Assembly: GCF_050436995.1 (NCBI RefSeq)
Contig: NC_134754.1
Span: forward strand, 5,945,001 to 6,009,000
Length of the DNA: 64,000 bases
Direction of reading: 5' to 3'
Source: Anticarsia gemmatalis
Taxonomy: Eukaryota; Arthropoda; Insecta; Lepidoptera; Erebidae
This document shows, in pieces, positions 41,201 through 53,917 of this stretch. Each line of letters starts with the position of its first letter. Positions within the stretch are counted from its first letter, which is position 1. The notes beneath the pieces were generated by a model that saw nothing but the letters and a program-made list of their open reading frames with translations, made no database searches and was not told the origin of the DNA. The translations under genes were made by a program, and so were the position numbers.

Positions 41201-44150
41201 GCGACTAGATTAAAACTTTTCCACTTGAAAGTGCAGTGGTAGCACAGTTGAAGAGAAATTTACTCGAAGCAAAAGTTAATATAAGCGAAATTTGTCCTGT
41301 GGCGGGCGTTTTGTGGGGTACCCACAGCAAGTTAGACCTTCACCTTTAACTAACTCACTCTTCGTTCAAGCTGACACCTGAATGAGTTTTGGTTTTTGCA
41401 AACCTTTTGACTCGTCTAAAGCCCAGTAAAGTATAAGGCAGCCCAGAAGAAAGATACTATTTTATTTAAACTACTTCTAATTAGATTTTGAAAAATGTTT
41501 ACTATTCTTTCGTGGTTTATTTTTGACATTATCAAATGATCACTCGTATATTTAAAAGAAAAAAATCTGTATTTAATTAAAGTAACTTCAAAAGGCGTTT
41601 TAGATGTGTTATCAGATGCGCGTTCAGACAACCGTCAGATGTAATTGCATCAGGCAAAGCTTTAAAATTTACCGCCCGATGGTCATTTTTCTTGACCGTC
41701 TATCTACAACCAATGATAATGGATTATTTATTAGCAATAAGTAACATTTATAGTTACACTGCTTATAATTTGAGTTTATCAGAACGCTTTTAAATTATTG
41801 GGAATTCAGTAAAACCTAGATAATTCATGCATATATTTCTCACAATATGTATATTATTTGACGCTCATTTAAAGTGTGATGGTTTACTTAAAATGCAGAG
41901 AACAGCTAACTCTGCGTAGTCCTCGTAAACAGCAACAAAGCCGTGGTTGCAAATGAGGTCGGAGATAGCTACGAGCTCGCAAGTTAGTGTAAGCATAAAT
42001 TAAAACAAGCGTTTCCATAAAAAGTTGATAAATGGTGTTCGCCAGGCGGCGCGACAAAAAAGGGAACTGACGTCAGCCGAAGCGCTAACGTGTTTCATTT
42101 TGCGCTTCCAGTCGACATCTGGGCCGTTTTCAGAACCAACTCACTAGGAACAGCCTGATCCTAACTACATTGGCTGGACGTAATATCTCAACGATAGCAA
42201 TGTTTTACAATCGCCGCTTTATATTTCTGTTAAAACAATTTTCAGCAGATACATTCATAGCCTGTGAGCTTTAGCTTTAGGTGGTAGGTTTAAACGGATT
42301 CAAGTTAAACAAAACGATTTGTTTTTTGTGTTTTCAGTTCCAGCCGGTGCTCGTTGGTGAGACTGGAACGGGCGTCCGCAATTCACGCTGCACTGACTGC
42401 CGGAGCACTGGACCGCACGGAGTGACACAACCCTACACAACGCTTCTATGAACACATGCTCGATACACATAAATATTTACGCATTAAAATAATTCAATAG
42501 AACTTAAAACGTTCAGTTACTATACAATTAATTAGGTACAAAATATTTGAACACCAAAAGTGCTTTCTAAGGTATTTTTCTTGAAGTTTGTTCGCAAAAA
42601 TCTTTTCCTTTTTCGAATAGCTTGTGGAAATCTCTAGTAGAAAGTAGAAAACATATTCACGTGCAAGGATAAGACGCTAAGGAATGTAATACTAAACGTA
42701 ACAACGTTAATAAAACCGCTACACGCCAGCATTAGAGACGACCGAGTCCACGGACGGAATGTTAAGCCTTCCGAAATGCGCAATAAAGCGACATATATGC
42801 ACCAACATGCAAACTTTCTACAAAAGATACAACCAACAGCAATAAATTTTACTCTTTTAAAGAGTATGGGGGCTGTAAGGAGGCAGAACAGATTCTGATA
42901 CCAACGTGAAGGAAGAAAAATTGTTTAATTTTTCGTGCATGCAAAACCAACAAACTATTCCTAAACCAAAAGCTGAGTAATCCACAAACGTACCCTTTAA
43001 TTGGTTTACCACAGACCTCTATTAACGAAATAAGATGGGAAATCAGAGTATTAGCATAACAGTGAATTCAATTAGGGTTCACAAAGAGGATTACAACTTT
43101 TACAATGAAAGGAAAGTTATAGCAGAGACCCGATTCAAACTAACGTGAAATAATCAAAATTTGAATGAGTACGTAGTAAGTTAAAATTAATTTAAACCGT
43201 TGTCGGTCCTGAAATGTGACACTAGTGAATGTGATCACTGAGTTCACATACAGCTTTGAGATCGTTGTTGAATTGCAAAAGATATTTCAGTCCACAACTT
43301 GTTTTTAATTTTACTTTGCTATATCTATTATCTTTTATATCTTTATATCCACATAGTTTAGAGACTTGACAAAATTAAATGTAATCCTAGGTCCTTCGTG
43401 AAATCACAGATAAGTACGAAAATTTAGGTAACTAGTAGTAGACACCGATAAACAATATATTAATCCGTTTGACGGCCGGGCGTGCAAATGCGCTCAGATA
43501 ATAGCCAATTGTTGGCAATAAAACTACTACCGTACACGATGCAAATTATATTACTGCCCAGAGTCGCCCAGAGGGTCTTGCTCTACTGCATTCAACTAGA
43601 TTAGCACAATTATCAAAAACAAGTTATCTGGCTCTGCACTTACTACGCTTGATACTCGCGCTAGTATTTGAGTCGATTAGGCCTACTTATTTAAAAAAAA
43701 ATGTTTTGTATATCAAACATCAAAAATTTTATTAGTAAAATGTCAGGTAAAGGAATTTGATAGGTGCAAGGATGAGTAGCTTGTTAGGTCGGACGGTGGT
43801 CGAGCGGGTGCAATCAAGTGCACGTTGTGCTCGTTAGACAGGTGTGACGCGTTTGCTTCCGGACACTTGTCAATTAGACGCACAAAGTGCCGACCCGGGT
43901 AACATCGCACCACATAAATCCTCAAAGCTGACGTCCACCACAGAAAGTCCACGTCATGCGGAACTATCACGATGGACTACATCTCCAATAATGTTCTACG
44001 GCCAGCAACAATTTATTGTTGGCTGTGGCACAACAATGACTCAACTCAGATTTATGTGCAGCAAATAAAAGTCAAAGGGACATCACAACAATCTCAAATG
44101 CTTACTAACTAAAAGTTTTCCTTAAACATGAAACAAGTAACATTCAACGG
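26291..44150. other. Long noncoding stretch, no gene recognised
   Basis: About 18 kb of AT-rich sequence without a recognisable coding exon on either strand. GC-richer pockets occur near 26740-26850, 30760-30880, 34950-35040, 36760-36930, 38160-38220, 40330-40450 and 42050-42130. A perfect cAMP-response-type palindrome TGACGTCA is at 42068-42075. A plus-strand acceptor-like TTTTGTGTTTTCAG ends just before a GC-rich block near 42340. Minus frame 33512-33868 (118 residues) and plus frame 30588-30929 (113 residues) are open but unrecognised. Confidence 0.4.
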
Positions 44151-44198
44151 TTCGACTGTGGAACTGCGGTTTAGCACCGTATTGGGTGCATTCCGCGC

Positions 44199-44274
44199 TA
44201 TATAAGGCTGGATAAATGGAAATTGCACTACATCTAACACCACAAGCATTTAGGTCGCAAGCGTAGTGACGTCA
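44199..44274 (+). promoter_or_regulatory. Candidate TATA promoter with CRE palindrome
   Basis: TATATAAG stands at 44199-44206 in a GC-rich setting. A perfect TGACGTCA palindrome lies at 44267-44274, where early transcribed sequence would be. The frame that follows (44266-44448) would need a GTG start and is not recognised. If this is a promoter, it probably drives a noncoding or small transcript. Confidence 0.25.
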
Positions 44275-47200
44275 CCAGCTCTTAGTGAAAGCCACGAGTC
44301 GCGAACAATACGTGTCGCTTGCGCAACTCGAGCGATCACAAGGCAACAATGGCGAGCTAATAGAGCCATTCGTCGGTTCATTGCTTATTCATCCACGCCC
44401 CTGACGCCTCCGCAGGCAACGCCACCATCGCGATTGATATCCTCGTGAAACAGACGCTATCGAGTCTTTGCACCTTATTGATGTGCAGCAATAAGCAATA
44501 ACTACAATAGCAATTAGCTTTTACTTTTTATTTGACTACATACCCAGTTAGGGAACCACAATGTCACTCGGAGTAACGAATGATCTAAGGTATACTTATT
44601 GGTATACATTACTTAGGTATGTCTTGCATAACATGTAGCCCTAAGGGACAGGCTTGTTTTTCCGTCAGTTCGCAGACAGGTATTACGGGCGTGTCACATA
44701 GAATTTAAATTGCATGTTAGAATTTATAAAAGACCGGACGCAGTTATACGCGAACTATTATAAAAATTGCTATTTCAAAATAATAAATTATTGAACGTAA
44801 AATTCTTGGAACTCATCAAAATAAACCGGGAAATCGCACAACATTGCAACAAGATACATACATACAGCTACAAGTTTCTCCCTAGGTAAAATGTAATTGT
44901 AAATACACCATGGTAGATTTTTTTTGGGAGAGATAGGCTTAGGTCAACCAATATGACCTTATTTGGTTTAATTGAACTATTAGCAAACTTTACTTTGCAC
45001 AAATCAGTTTTTTTTATAAAGTATTTCACTGTACTTATGTTTAAACTGGATTCATTGCAAAAGAAACATAATGAAAAGTTAAGAGAGTTACGCACTCGCG
45101 ATATTAGAAAATGGATCGCTAAACTAGAGATCCGAACAAAGAATTCCCTAGTGGCAGTTTTGCACCAAACAAGAGACGTAATAAGAACGGACGGTGTGGA
45201 TTTCTCCAGAGAGCCCAGGACTATTAGGTACTAGGCTGAAGATTGTGATCGCCGCTCGGCTGTGAGCCGTAAGCGTCCCGGCACGACCAGACACTATCCG
45301 AAAGGCAACGTCGAGATATTTTATTCATAGAGCGAGTGATAAATGAGGAAGGCTGAGCTTGTATCACATTCATTACAGCCTTGCATCTCGCCACGCACAG
45401 TGTTATCAAAACTCGTTGCCGCCGTGAGTTCGTCTATACTCCGATCATTTGGGACCTGACTTGTTCAGCGACTTGTTCCTAATGCCATTTGTCGCTGGCA
45501 AACAGCAAAACAGCGTATAATTCATCTTGACTATGGCTTTCTTGTTTTATTTATGGTTTGCAAACAAATAACGATACGAAGTCGGTAACTCATAGTTTGC
45601 GTATAATTATTATCATCTGAATGTAGGTACTTGTAGCAATGACTCATACGCGAAGAAAAAATATCATGGTGTGTTTTCTAACGGTGGTGAGTGAAAATAA
45701 CGTATTAGATACTGCATTGCATGGCAAAGATTATTTTAAAACAACATTTAAAGCACTTAGCCTAGCTTAGACTTAGCATAGTGGACTTAAGGCCCAGCAA
45801 CTCCATCATTTTGGAAGACCGTCCAGCAGTGAGGCAGTACTGGTTATATTCATTCGTTTAATAACATATGTCTTCGAATACAATCCGATGTTACAAGCTT
45901 GAAAAACAACGTAGGTATATGACACGGTACATAATTAGATACAACTCCAAAATTAAATGTGTTTCTTACAACAAGTAGATTAAATTTAGGTATTGAACTT
46001 ATGAAACGGAAATGTTCTATAATAATTTCAAAGAACTCGTTAGATCCTTACAAAATATGATATCTTGGTAAAAGTAATAATTCCGTGACAAGTCACGATA
46101 AGAGGGTTTTCAAGGAACGGTTAACAATCGTTCAATTTGTAGGGCCCGCGGCTGAGAAGCTCTACAATGGCGATGCACGCGACCACTCCGACTCAACATT
46201 CTCATGAGTAGAATAACGCACAACAATCAAGATGTCATTTTTCAACTACCCACGCCGCGAACACCGGAGCGAGCGAACAGCGAGAAATATGGCCGACAAC
46301 ACACGCACAGCCAAACGTACAAAAGAGGCGTCTCGGGGATGTCGCGATACATATCTTTTGACTGAACAACAGACGCAACAGTTTCACTCCTTCCCTTTTT
46401 ATATTTTACGCGTAATCGACGGACATAAATGAAATCTGAACAAATGCTATTTTATTCAGAAACTGACAGCTTACATGACGGTAAAATCATAACAATACAT
46501 TAAGCTAATCGCAAATACACACAAAATGATATTAATTCTTTTAGTTTGTCAAATATTTTGTAACCGTAGTAACTATTTATTCATCTGTGGTAGAACTCCA
46601 TATTATTATGAGCGTTGATGATGCGCAGAAATTAAATAGTGCTAATGACACTACTGAGAGATGATATCAACTTAGGTAGGTACGTGGCGAAATTCCGGGA
46701 GATATCGGTGGTAAGCGACATTAGTAAGTTGGTAACTGATCGTCTACTCTTATTCAGACCCAAGGTTATTAATTGTCAGGATATTAAGAGTAAAACAAAA
46801 AAATGCTACGAAGAAAGCTGCTAAGAATTTTCTAGATATCAATAGGGAGTTTATTGCAAGAGAGTAAAATGTAAATTTTATCTGTTACAAATTGTAGATG
46901 TAAACTATACAAAGTAACGTAATTGGTACCCACAGCCACAATTACATAACAAGCTAAACAAGATGCATCTCAGTTATCAGTGGTAGGTACACATGTGTAA
47001 AGTAGCTAAATGCAGGCCTTGCGTTTTCTGCAACGCTCATTACGACAATTCACAGAAGTCAGTGGGTAATTTATCGACTGTAGAAGATGGAAACTTGTAG
47101 CAAGAAATGATAGTAATTATTGACACGAACTGATGCCCGGGGCAAAAATCCCCCATCCGCTGCTAAAGATCACAACCGGCCACTAACTCGAAAATTCCAC

Positions 47201-48152
47201 ATTCATAACGGAGCGAGCCCTTGGGCACGAACGGAGCCACCGAGCAACCACACTCGCGACTCGCGAACAACAATTGCAATCGATGTTCACAGCGAAATTA
47301 CGACGAACTCAACACGGTCAGCGTTTACGTAAGTATCATTAAACATTGCGGTTTGTCTGTTATTAACTAAAATATGGATAGACGCTTTGTAAACGTCAGT
47401 TCGCCAAAGATATCCCTGTATCAAAGTATAGAATGTACACGCCATATAAGTACAGGCTTACCGTTGCTCAGATAGCAAGACTTAAGTGGAAACAAATAAC
47501 ACACCGAGGTAAAACAACCCTTATAGGGACAGCTATTGCTATTCGGTAGCATCTTTTGTGTGTGACACAATGGCGCATCGATCGTGCTGGATTGCACGGA
47601 AACGTTCAGGAAAACGCTAACGAGTGCCGCGGCATCGGCTAATTGAACTTATTGCCTTCGTAGGCCCGACGCGCAACGCCCGAAGCTCCGAGTGCTCAGG
47701 TGATTAGCGACGGAAACCGATCTAATGGCGCGGTTCGCTACCGAGTATCGACACTGTTTGTCACTTCATCGATCAACTAGTCGTGTCGCTGCGATTGGTT
47801 AATGATTGATGAGTTCCAAGCAACTCAAGCCGTTTCAATCGAATTATTCTGCTCAATAAGCAGTTTACCAACAGAAGGAATTTGTTCCAAGTTTCTTTCT
47901 ACTTGTGCAATAAAACTTGCATAGCTGAAGATTACAGCTCAATTTTTTAGATAGTTATCTTTAAATATTGTTAAAAGGATAGTAGTACTTCCATTTACGT
48001 CTGATTCGCAACTATACATTTATCTAATTGATGATTGATTTGTACGCCACACACGATAAGTACGAAAATAATAATAAGTGTGCAATTATAGTAACGAATG
48101 TTTTTAAATGCTTACATGGCTAACAATAAAATGATATATTATAGAAACATAC
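44275..48152. other. Noncoding, GC pockets, no gene recognised
   Basis: GC-rich pockets at 46140-46350, 47120-47330 and 47560-47790. The second ends in a good plus-strand donor (GTAAGTAT at 47332). A short piece at about 45780-45850 resembles degraded lepidopteran SINE text. Nothing here matches the LSD1 C-terminus. Confidence 0.4.
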
Positions 48153-51100
48153 CTGTTAAATGGTTCCCCGTGAACTCGAAGTCGTCGTCTTGATCCCAGT
48201 GTTTCAGTGACAGGTTGCCCAGCGGCGTTGCGTTCGCGAACTCCAAATTAGCAAAGTGCCAGTCGAGTATTTGTCTGTCTCGTACCGACAAATACACCGA
48301 ACTAAAATATAAAGTATTATTAATTATTAATATTCCTCATTATAAGATGTACTCATAAAATGTCTTAAATATTTAATTCAAACGCATATTTTAATTTCGC
48401 ACTGAGGAAGAAGAGACATGATGATTTCATAGTAGTTACAGAAAAGAGCAAGAGGTAATTATACCTCTCTCTATAGAGACTATAGTCAGACACCTCAAGA
48501 TAAATAATTTAAGACTAAAACTAATACCCATATTCTAGGTTTCCTTGACATTTCCTCGCCTGCACTTCCACTCGACTTGCATAAACACGAGTGTTGCGAA
48601 ATGTATTGACACACGACAATTAGTATAGGTTCTACCAAACCACTTTAATACAATTTTCTGTAGAAGAACGCAAATAAAACATATATCCAGCCCGCAGGAG
48701 ACTCGATCGAGTGACCTATCAATCGGGTGATCGAAGCGAAATAACGCTGTGCGTTGCGCCGTGCACTTATTTCATATAGGACCTCAAAATTCTCAAAGTA
48801 GCGAAATTGTTCAAATTGTTTGGCGGCACCTATAAAAGAGCATAGTAATAATCTATACCGTACCTGGGTGGATTGGTTTCCAACTGAGTCAATTTATCTT
48901 CAATAGAAGTATTATGTGTGACCAGCACCTCATATTCAGTACATAATAATTTCATCTCTCTGTTCAGTCGACGTAAATTGAACTCGTTTAGAATGCCTGC
49001 GTCTCCTGTCAAACCTTTAGTTTTCTCTGCCAGCAAAGCATCTTTTTCAGCTTTCATTGAATTCAAGAGCTCTTTGATATCAGACATTCTGCAAAAATAC
49101 AACAGTATAATATTTTTCTTTTAATAAATGACTACCCTGGCACCAAGATTTGATACTATTCTGTGAATTTAGAAACGCACATAAACTACAAACACATAAG
49201 TATAATCAGCTCCGAAAAAAAAATATTCAATATTGTGTTCTTAAATGTGGAAATCGAACCCACATCTCTTGGGCAATAATAATGACTACTGTGCCAGGAG
49301 GCCGTCTTTGTCTCTTTTAATTTTGACTTGATTTTATTTTTGCATGTTAAACGGTAAATGAGGTATGATAAATATGACTTGTGATTTAATTAATATCCTA
49401 ACATGTTTAGTCCATTGAAATGTTACAATTTGAGGGCCGAATATTGCATTTCTTAGAGGACGCAATTTTATTTTTGGAACATGTAGGGGGGGTCAATAGA
49501 AGCTTAACTTGAAGTTTGTGGGGTCGCCACCCTTGTCCCCCGGCCGCCATCTTGGAAAAGGGGATGGAAACACTTTTTTCGCTATATCTCGGAAACTATG
49601 CGTCTTACGATAAAATTGTAAAAGCATAATTTATTTTGTCTACAAATATGTTAAATAACTTTTGTCCTAAATTAACAATCAAAGAAGTTATAAGCAAAAT
49701 AGTGTAATTTTTTTTACAAAAAAATTCTTTCCGAATCCAGTCTATTTCGGAGCGCTGTTACTGAGTTTCTAAATAATGAAATAAAAAAATATATATAGGG
49801 CTAAATTTTCCTCAAAAAATACTCTACAAGATTGGTCTGAGTTATTTTTTTTTAATATATTCATATCAGCTTAGCCTTTTTTTCAAACTATGTTGGAGTC
49901 GGCTTCCAGTCTCACCAGATGCAGCTGAATACCAGTGTTTTACATGGAGCGACTGCCTATCTGACCTCCACAACCCATTTACCTGGGATATAAAACGATA
50001 CTCCTCGTTAAGACTGGTTGTCAGACTTTCAAGCTTCTGAGTACTGTTAACGACTGTCAAATATCTTCGAAAATAACAGCTGGGACCCACAATTAAACGT
50101 GCCTTCCGAAACAGGGAGGAACTCGATATGTTTAAGATGGTCACCCATCCACCAAACAACCTCGGCAAGCGTGGCTTAACCTCAGAGACCAATCCGCGCG
50201 GCTGTTGCTAAAAAAAGTTATAGAACAATCAAGAAAATAACTATAAAAAAAAATGCACTTTTTTGCTTATAACTTCTTTAATTGTTAATTTAGGGCAAAA
50301 AGTTCTGAAACGTATTTGTAGACAAAATAATTTGCTACAAATTATGGTTTTACAATTTTATTGTAAGACGCATAGTTTCCGAGATATAGCGAAAAAAGTG
50401 TTTCCACCCCCTTTTTCAAGATGGCGGCCGGGGGACAAAGGTGGCGACCCCACAAACTTCAAGTTAAGCTTCTACTGACCCCCCCTGCATGTTCCAAAAA
50501 TAAAATTGCGTCCTCTAAGAAATGTAAATCTCATGTAACATTTCAATGGACTAGTTAGTCTCTGAGAAGAACTAGCTCCATCTGGGCGGAGTGGTGCAGT
50601 TAATAGCGGTAGCCAGACTATCTTTAGAGAGTTAAATAATGGTTGCGTGTACTTACTTATTTATGTTAGTTTTTAGACGCTCTTGTAATGTAATAACAGC
50701 CTTTAGATGTTGTATCTAAAATCCGATTAAAATTATAAAATACGTATTTATAGATTTTATCATTTAAAAAACATACCGATATTGAAATGAGTGAATGAAA
50801 TATTACCTGCTTATGTTTTACATTTTTCTGTTGCAGTTTTATGACCCATTCCAATGCTTGTCCGAGAGAAACTGGTGTGTCATTGTAGTAATTAAAATCA
50901 ACTTGGTGAGACAGATAAGATGTAGCGTCCAAAAGTCTGTTGAATTCACGTTCGACCTGGATCAAATAAATAATAATATACTTTAACATAAACATGTCCT
51001 GTAGTCGTTTTTTGTAAAGAAATTTTAGTTTTCTTATGTGTTATGCCTCTAGTTCAGATAACTCATAGAGACAATTATTTTAGCTAGAGTCCTGTTAGGG

Positions 51101-53350
51101 CATTACCATTTGGTAGGACTATTTGGAATTACTAACAAACTGTTCCCACAATGAATCCACTTATTTATAAAATGGAAATATGATTTATTGTATTATTTTC
51201 TACTTGCTCATTTGCCCTGCATCCTGAACCAAGGTTTAGCTTAAACAGCAATTATATTTTACGTACTTAAAACCGCAACTTTCTCCCATGGAGAAAAGCA
51301 GGCACCAAAGATCAAATCCCTTCATACTTCAAATAATATTTTATACAATACAAACATGACCCACCATTTCATCCTTATGCTTAGGCACTTGATTGCCAGT
51401 GGCTTCATAAAGAGGACATTTTTGTTTTATCTTATGCAGTTCCATATTCATTTGCACTGACAATGTAGTCACTGGATTACCACCTAATCCTGTCACCACC
51501 ATGGCTCCTGAAACATGAAAAACAAAAAGATGTTACAATAATTATAATATTCTAATTGGATATTAAAGAATTTACATTATCCAATTTTTGTGTTTACAAC
51601 TAGGTAGTACATCTATTTATAATATGAAATAATTTACTGTTCATCTCTTTTGATGCTGAATAGTTAAAAATTCTAGAAATAACTTAAGTATTAAGAAAGA
51701 TTATGATAGCAATTATAATGGATTGCTTGTAAATGAACTATTTACATCTCACTTGGTCTATAACAAAATAGTAGTACATTCATTTTGTAATCTTATTATT
51801 AGTATGTGAGAGTGTTGTGGACCATGCTTTAATAATAATTTGTATATTTAATGTCGTATTAGTGTTAAACTTACCTAAGTCAGCAACATATGGGCCTTTT
51901 CTATATGTAACAATCCTGCCTCCAACTCTGTCTCTGCCCTCTAAGATCACAACTTCACATCCAAATGATTGAAGCTGACGTGCTGCAGCCAAACCTGATA
52001 CACCTGAAATAGTTGTACAGGACACATTAATATATTTATTAGAAAAATTATATAGGTAGTTAAGGTTTTAAACTGTCAGTCTTATTAGAAATTTCTTTGA
52101 GAGCTTTAACTTTCCAAATGTGTTTATCTTCTTTCTTGATATTATAGTTTTACTATTTAATACCTTGGTACCTAGTATAATATGTTTTTTAAGCTCATGA
52201 CTATCCCACTACTGGGCAAGGGTTTCTTCCCAAATGAGGGAGGGGTTCAGGCCCTGAGACCAATTGTAGTATTAAATATATTTTTAAAAATTGCTGTACT
52301 GATTAAAAAACCAACCTGCCCCAATGATGATGACTTTTGGCCTCTGCTTTCCTTTTGGTGGAGTTGGGATAGGAGTAATACGCTCATAGATACCATAATT
52401 TATAAAGCCATGCCTCTCCAAGAATGCATGAGTCCTCATAACCAGTGCTGGGTCACCATTGTAGGGTGGCTGGAATATAAAACAGAATTTACTACCTAAC
52501 TGCATTTATGTATATGGGTGTTTATACTCAGAAATTAAAAATATAAAGGGATCAGTCATTAGCAGCTGTGGTATACAAGTTAATAGATCTCTGTTTAAAT
52601 GTTTTCTAGTAACAAGTTAGTTTCATTGATGCACAACCACCTGTACATGACAACCACTTGTTTGCTTTATGCTATCAAAACTTTATCAAATATCATACTA
52701 ACCTCCATTTTCTGAACAGAATATTCTTGAGTAAGCTGTTTCTTTGGATCTTCAAACCACAGCTTCAAAATGCGGTTTCTTATTTGAACAAATGCATGGC
52801 TTGATGCACCTTGCAGGTCAGAGAAACATTCTGCTTCTAGTGACGACATTTTATCGAATGGAAGTCGAGATTGAAAAGCTGCCCCCTCGAGGCTGAAATT
52901 ACAAATTATGTATCCATTAATGAAGTTATTTAATATCAATGACATTATTGGGTAAGATTGGGTAAGGTTTCAAAAAAATAATACTAGAAGTAAAGCATTA
53001 CGAATGTACCTGTTGAGCATTTCTTTATAGTTTATCTCTTCAATATCATCATTTTTGTTCTCACTTTCAACCTTTTCTTCCTTTTTGCTCTCTTTAGCAT
53101 CGACGGTGCGACTCGAAGAAGACTCTCGACGGCCACCAACAGATGTAGGACTTGAAGATGTGACCTTACTCCTCTCCGATTGATCAGATTCAGAATCATC
53201 TTGTTGTTTCAATTTTTCATCCAATTCCCGGGTCTCAACCTACGATCGATAAACATAACCTAAACATCAAAACAAATAAAATTCTAATATTTCAAACTTA
53301 ATATGGACTCAACAAGTATAGTATACCCTTGCACGCTTTCGGCGACTCAT
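48153..53350 (-). CDS. Su(var)3-3: Lysine-specific histone demethylase 1 (LSD1), exons 1-10, C-terminus not in window
   Basis: Ten exons: 53350-53327, 53239-53010, 52892-52703, 52469-52316, 52003-51875, 51507-51365, 50956-50807, 50715-50657, 49088-48864 and 48301-48153. They total 1453 nt, 484 residues plus one base, and all junctions keep frame. The protein is a nuclear FAD amine oxidase that removes methyl groups from histone H3 Lys4 in CoREST-type complexes. It starts MSRRKRAR, a likely nuclear signal, followed by an acidic Ser-rich tail. SWIRM begins at LEGAAFQSRLP (about 86). The FAD fold has GAGVSG (198-203) and RDRVGGR. The helical tower runs from about VSLGQALEW to NPPS and is needed for CoREST binding. 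The last exon, VYLSVRDRQILDWHFANLEF, returns to the oxidase domain. The rest of that domain, including the catalytic lysine, is absent from this window. Confidence 0.95.
49245..49320 (-). repeat. tRNA-derived SINE fragment
   Basis: On the minus strand a box-A-like CTGGCACAGTAGTC is followed by GGGTTCGATTTCC, a box B. There is no tRNA fold with an anticodon arm, so this is a SINE remnant in LSD1 intron 9-8 and not a tRNA gene. Confidence 0.6.
49408..50553. mobile_element. Fold-back element with long inverted arms, SINE nested in centre
   Basis: Two arms of about 310 bp (roughly 49408-49720 and 50240-50553) are inverted copies of each other. Both begin TAGTCCATTGAAATGTTAC at their outer ends and share GAGGACGCAATTTTATTTTTG, the GGCCGCCATCTTG block, and TCGCTATATCTCGGAAACTA. 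They diverge at scattered positions. The element fills most of the LSD1 intron between exons 8 and 9. The target duplication is unclear and the superfamily is unknown. Nothing in it codes for a transposase. Confidence 0.8.
49866..50205 (-). repeat. 5S-like lepidopteran SINE, nested
   Basis: Read on the minus strand it starts at CCGCGCGGATTGGTCTC, then GGTTAAGCCACGCTTGCCG and GTGGATGGGTGACC, which resemble 5S rRNA. It ends with the well-known GACTGGAAGCCGACTCCAAC and AAAAAGGCT tail. It interrupts the fold-back element, so it inserted later or was carried as its core. A 108-residue open frame across it is accidental. Confidence 0.7.
52190..52265 (+). repeat. Lepidopteran SINE-like fragment in LSD1 intron 4
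   Basis: CCCACTACTGGGCAAGGGTT and CCCAAATGAGGGAGGGGTT belong to a common lepidopteran dispersed repeat. A related piece lies at 55195-55300. Confidence 0.5.
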
Positions 53351-53917
53351 TTTTAAGAAGATTAGAATTTAATCAATATTTCTTTTTGAAGAATTCCAAG
53401 ACGAAGACACAGATTAGTACAGAGACAAAACACAAACAAAATAAACTGACATTGACAATTATCTTATCAAGAATGTCAAACTGAAATGACATTTACACGT
53501 GCGTTCAAAAATATAAAAGATACCTATAAAATAAAATTTTATATAAATAGATCCCTCGTCATGTTTACTTTTGTACACGGTTATAATTTACAAGATAATT
53601 TGTATAATATTCAAACCATTTTTACATTTCTTCAAGAAATTAGGACCGAGTAGGTTTGAGAGAAAAGCTTACAAGGTCTTGTCAGCTTTTCTCCTCACCT
53701 TGCAAGGTATAAGGGATTAGCCCACTAACCTTTCGGTCTAGGCTACCTTATAGGTAGGAAAGGTGTTATTTGGGTTGAGTTAGTTAATAAATACATGATT
53801 ATTGGTCAAAGGTTTTTATTTAATATATCATTTTAAAATTAACAACTTATTATTTAATATTGGCAATTTCTTAAAATATTAAATCACTAACATCTCCGGG
53901 GAACACATTAAAATCAT
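53351..53917. other. Spacer between burs 3' end and LSD1 start
   Basis: It must hold the LSD1 promoter, but no TATA box is apparent before the LSD1 ATG, as expected of a housekeeping chromatin gene. TTTATT at 53815-53820 reads AATAAA on the minus strand, about 100 nt after the burs stop, and is the likely burs polyadenylation signal. Confidence 0.5.
53815..53820 (-). terminator. Likely burs polyadenylation signal AATAAA
   Basis: AATAAA on the minus strand about 100 nt beyond the burs stop codon. Position and strand fit; no transcript evidence. Confidence 0.5.

Larger units (their letters stand above)
1..48152 (-). other. Probable giant intron 10 of LSD1 (left end open)
   Basis: LSD1 exon 10 ends at 48153 and is followed on the minus strand by a strong donor (CAG then GTATGT). 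The missing part of the protein should begin with a valine completed from the split codon and then the conserved RNGYSC-type sequence, and should later include the FAD-binding GEHT and the NYPATVHGA-type motifs. Reading the minus strand leftwards, I recognise none of these before position 1. The region is AT-rich with CpG-rich pockets and a few transposons. The reading as one intron is inference. A short exon could have escaped inspection, or the assembly could be wrong. Confidence 0.6.

Noticed and set aside
48750..48775. GCGCCGTGCACTTAT resembles antisense of the LSD1 VHGA motif
   Set aside because: The following codons do not match the conserved NYPAT stretch, and it lies between exons 9 and 10, out of order.
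49866..50192. 108-residue open frame, minus strand
   Set aside because: Entirely within the 5S-like SINE; not a gene.
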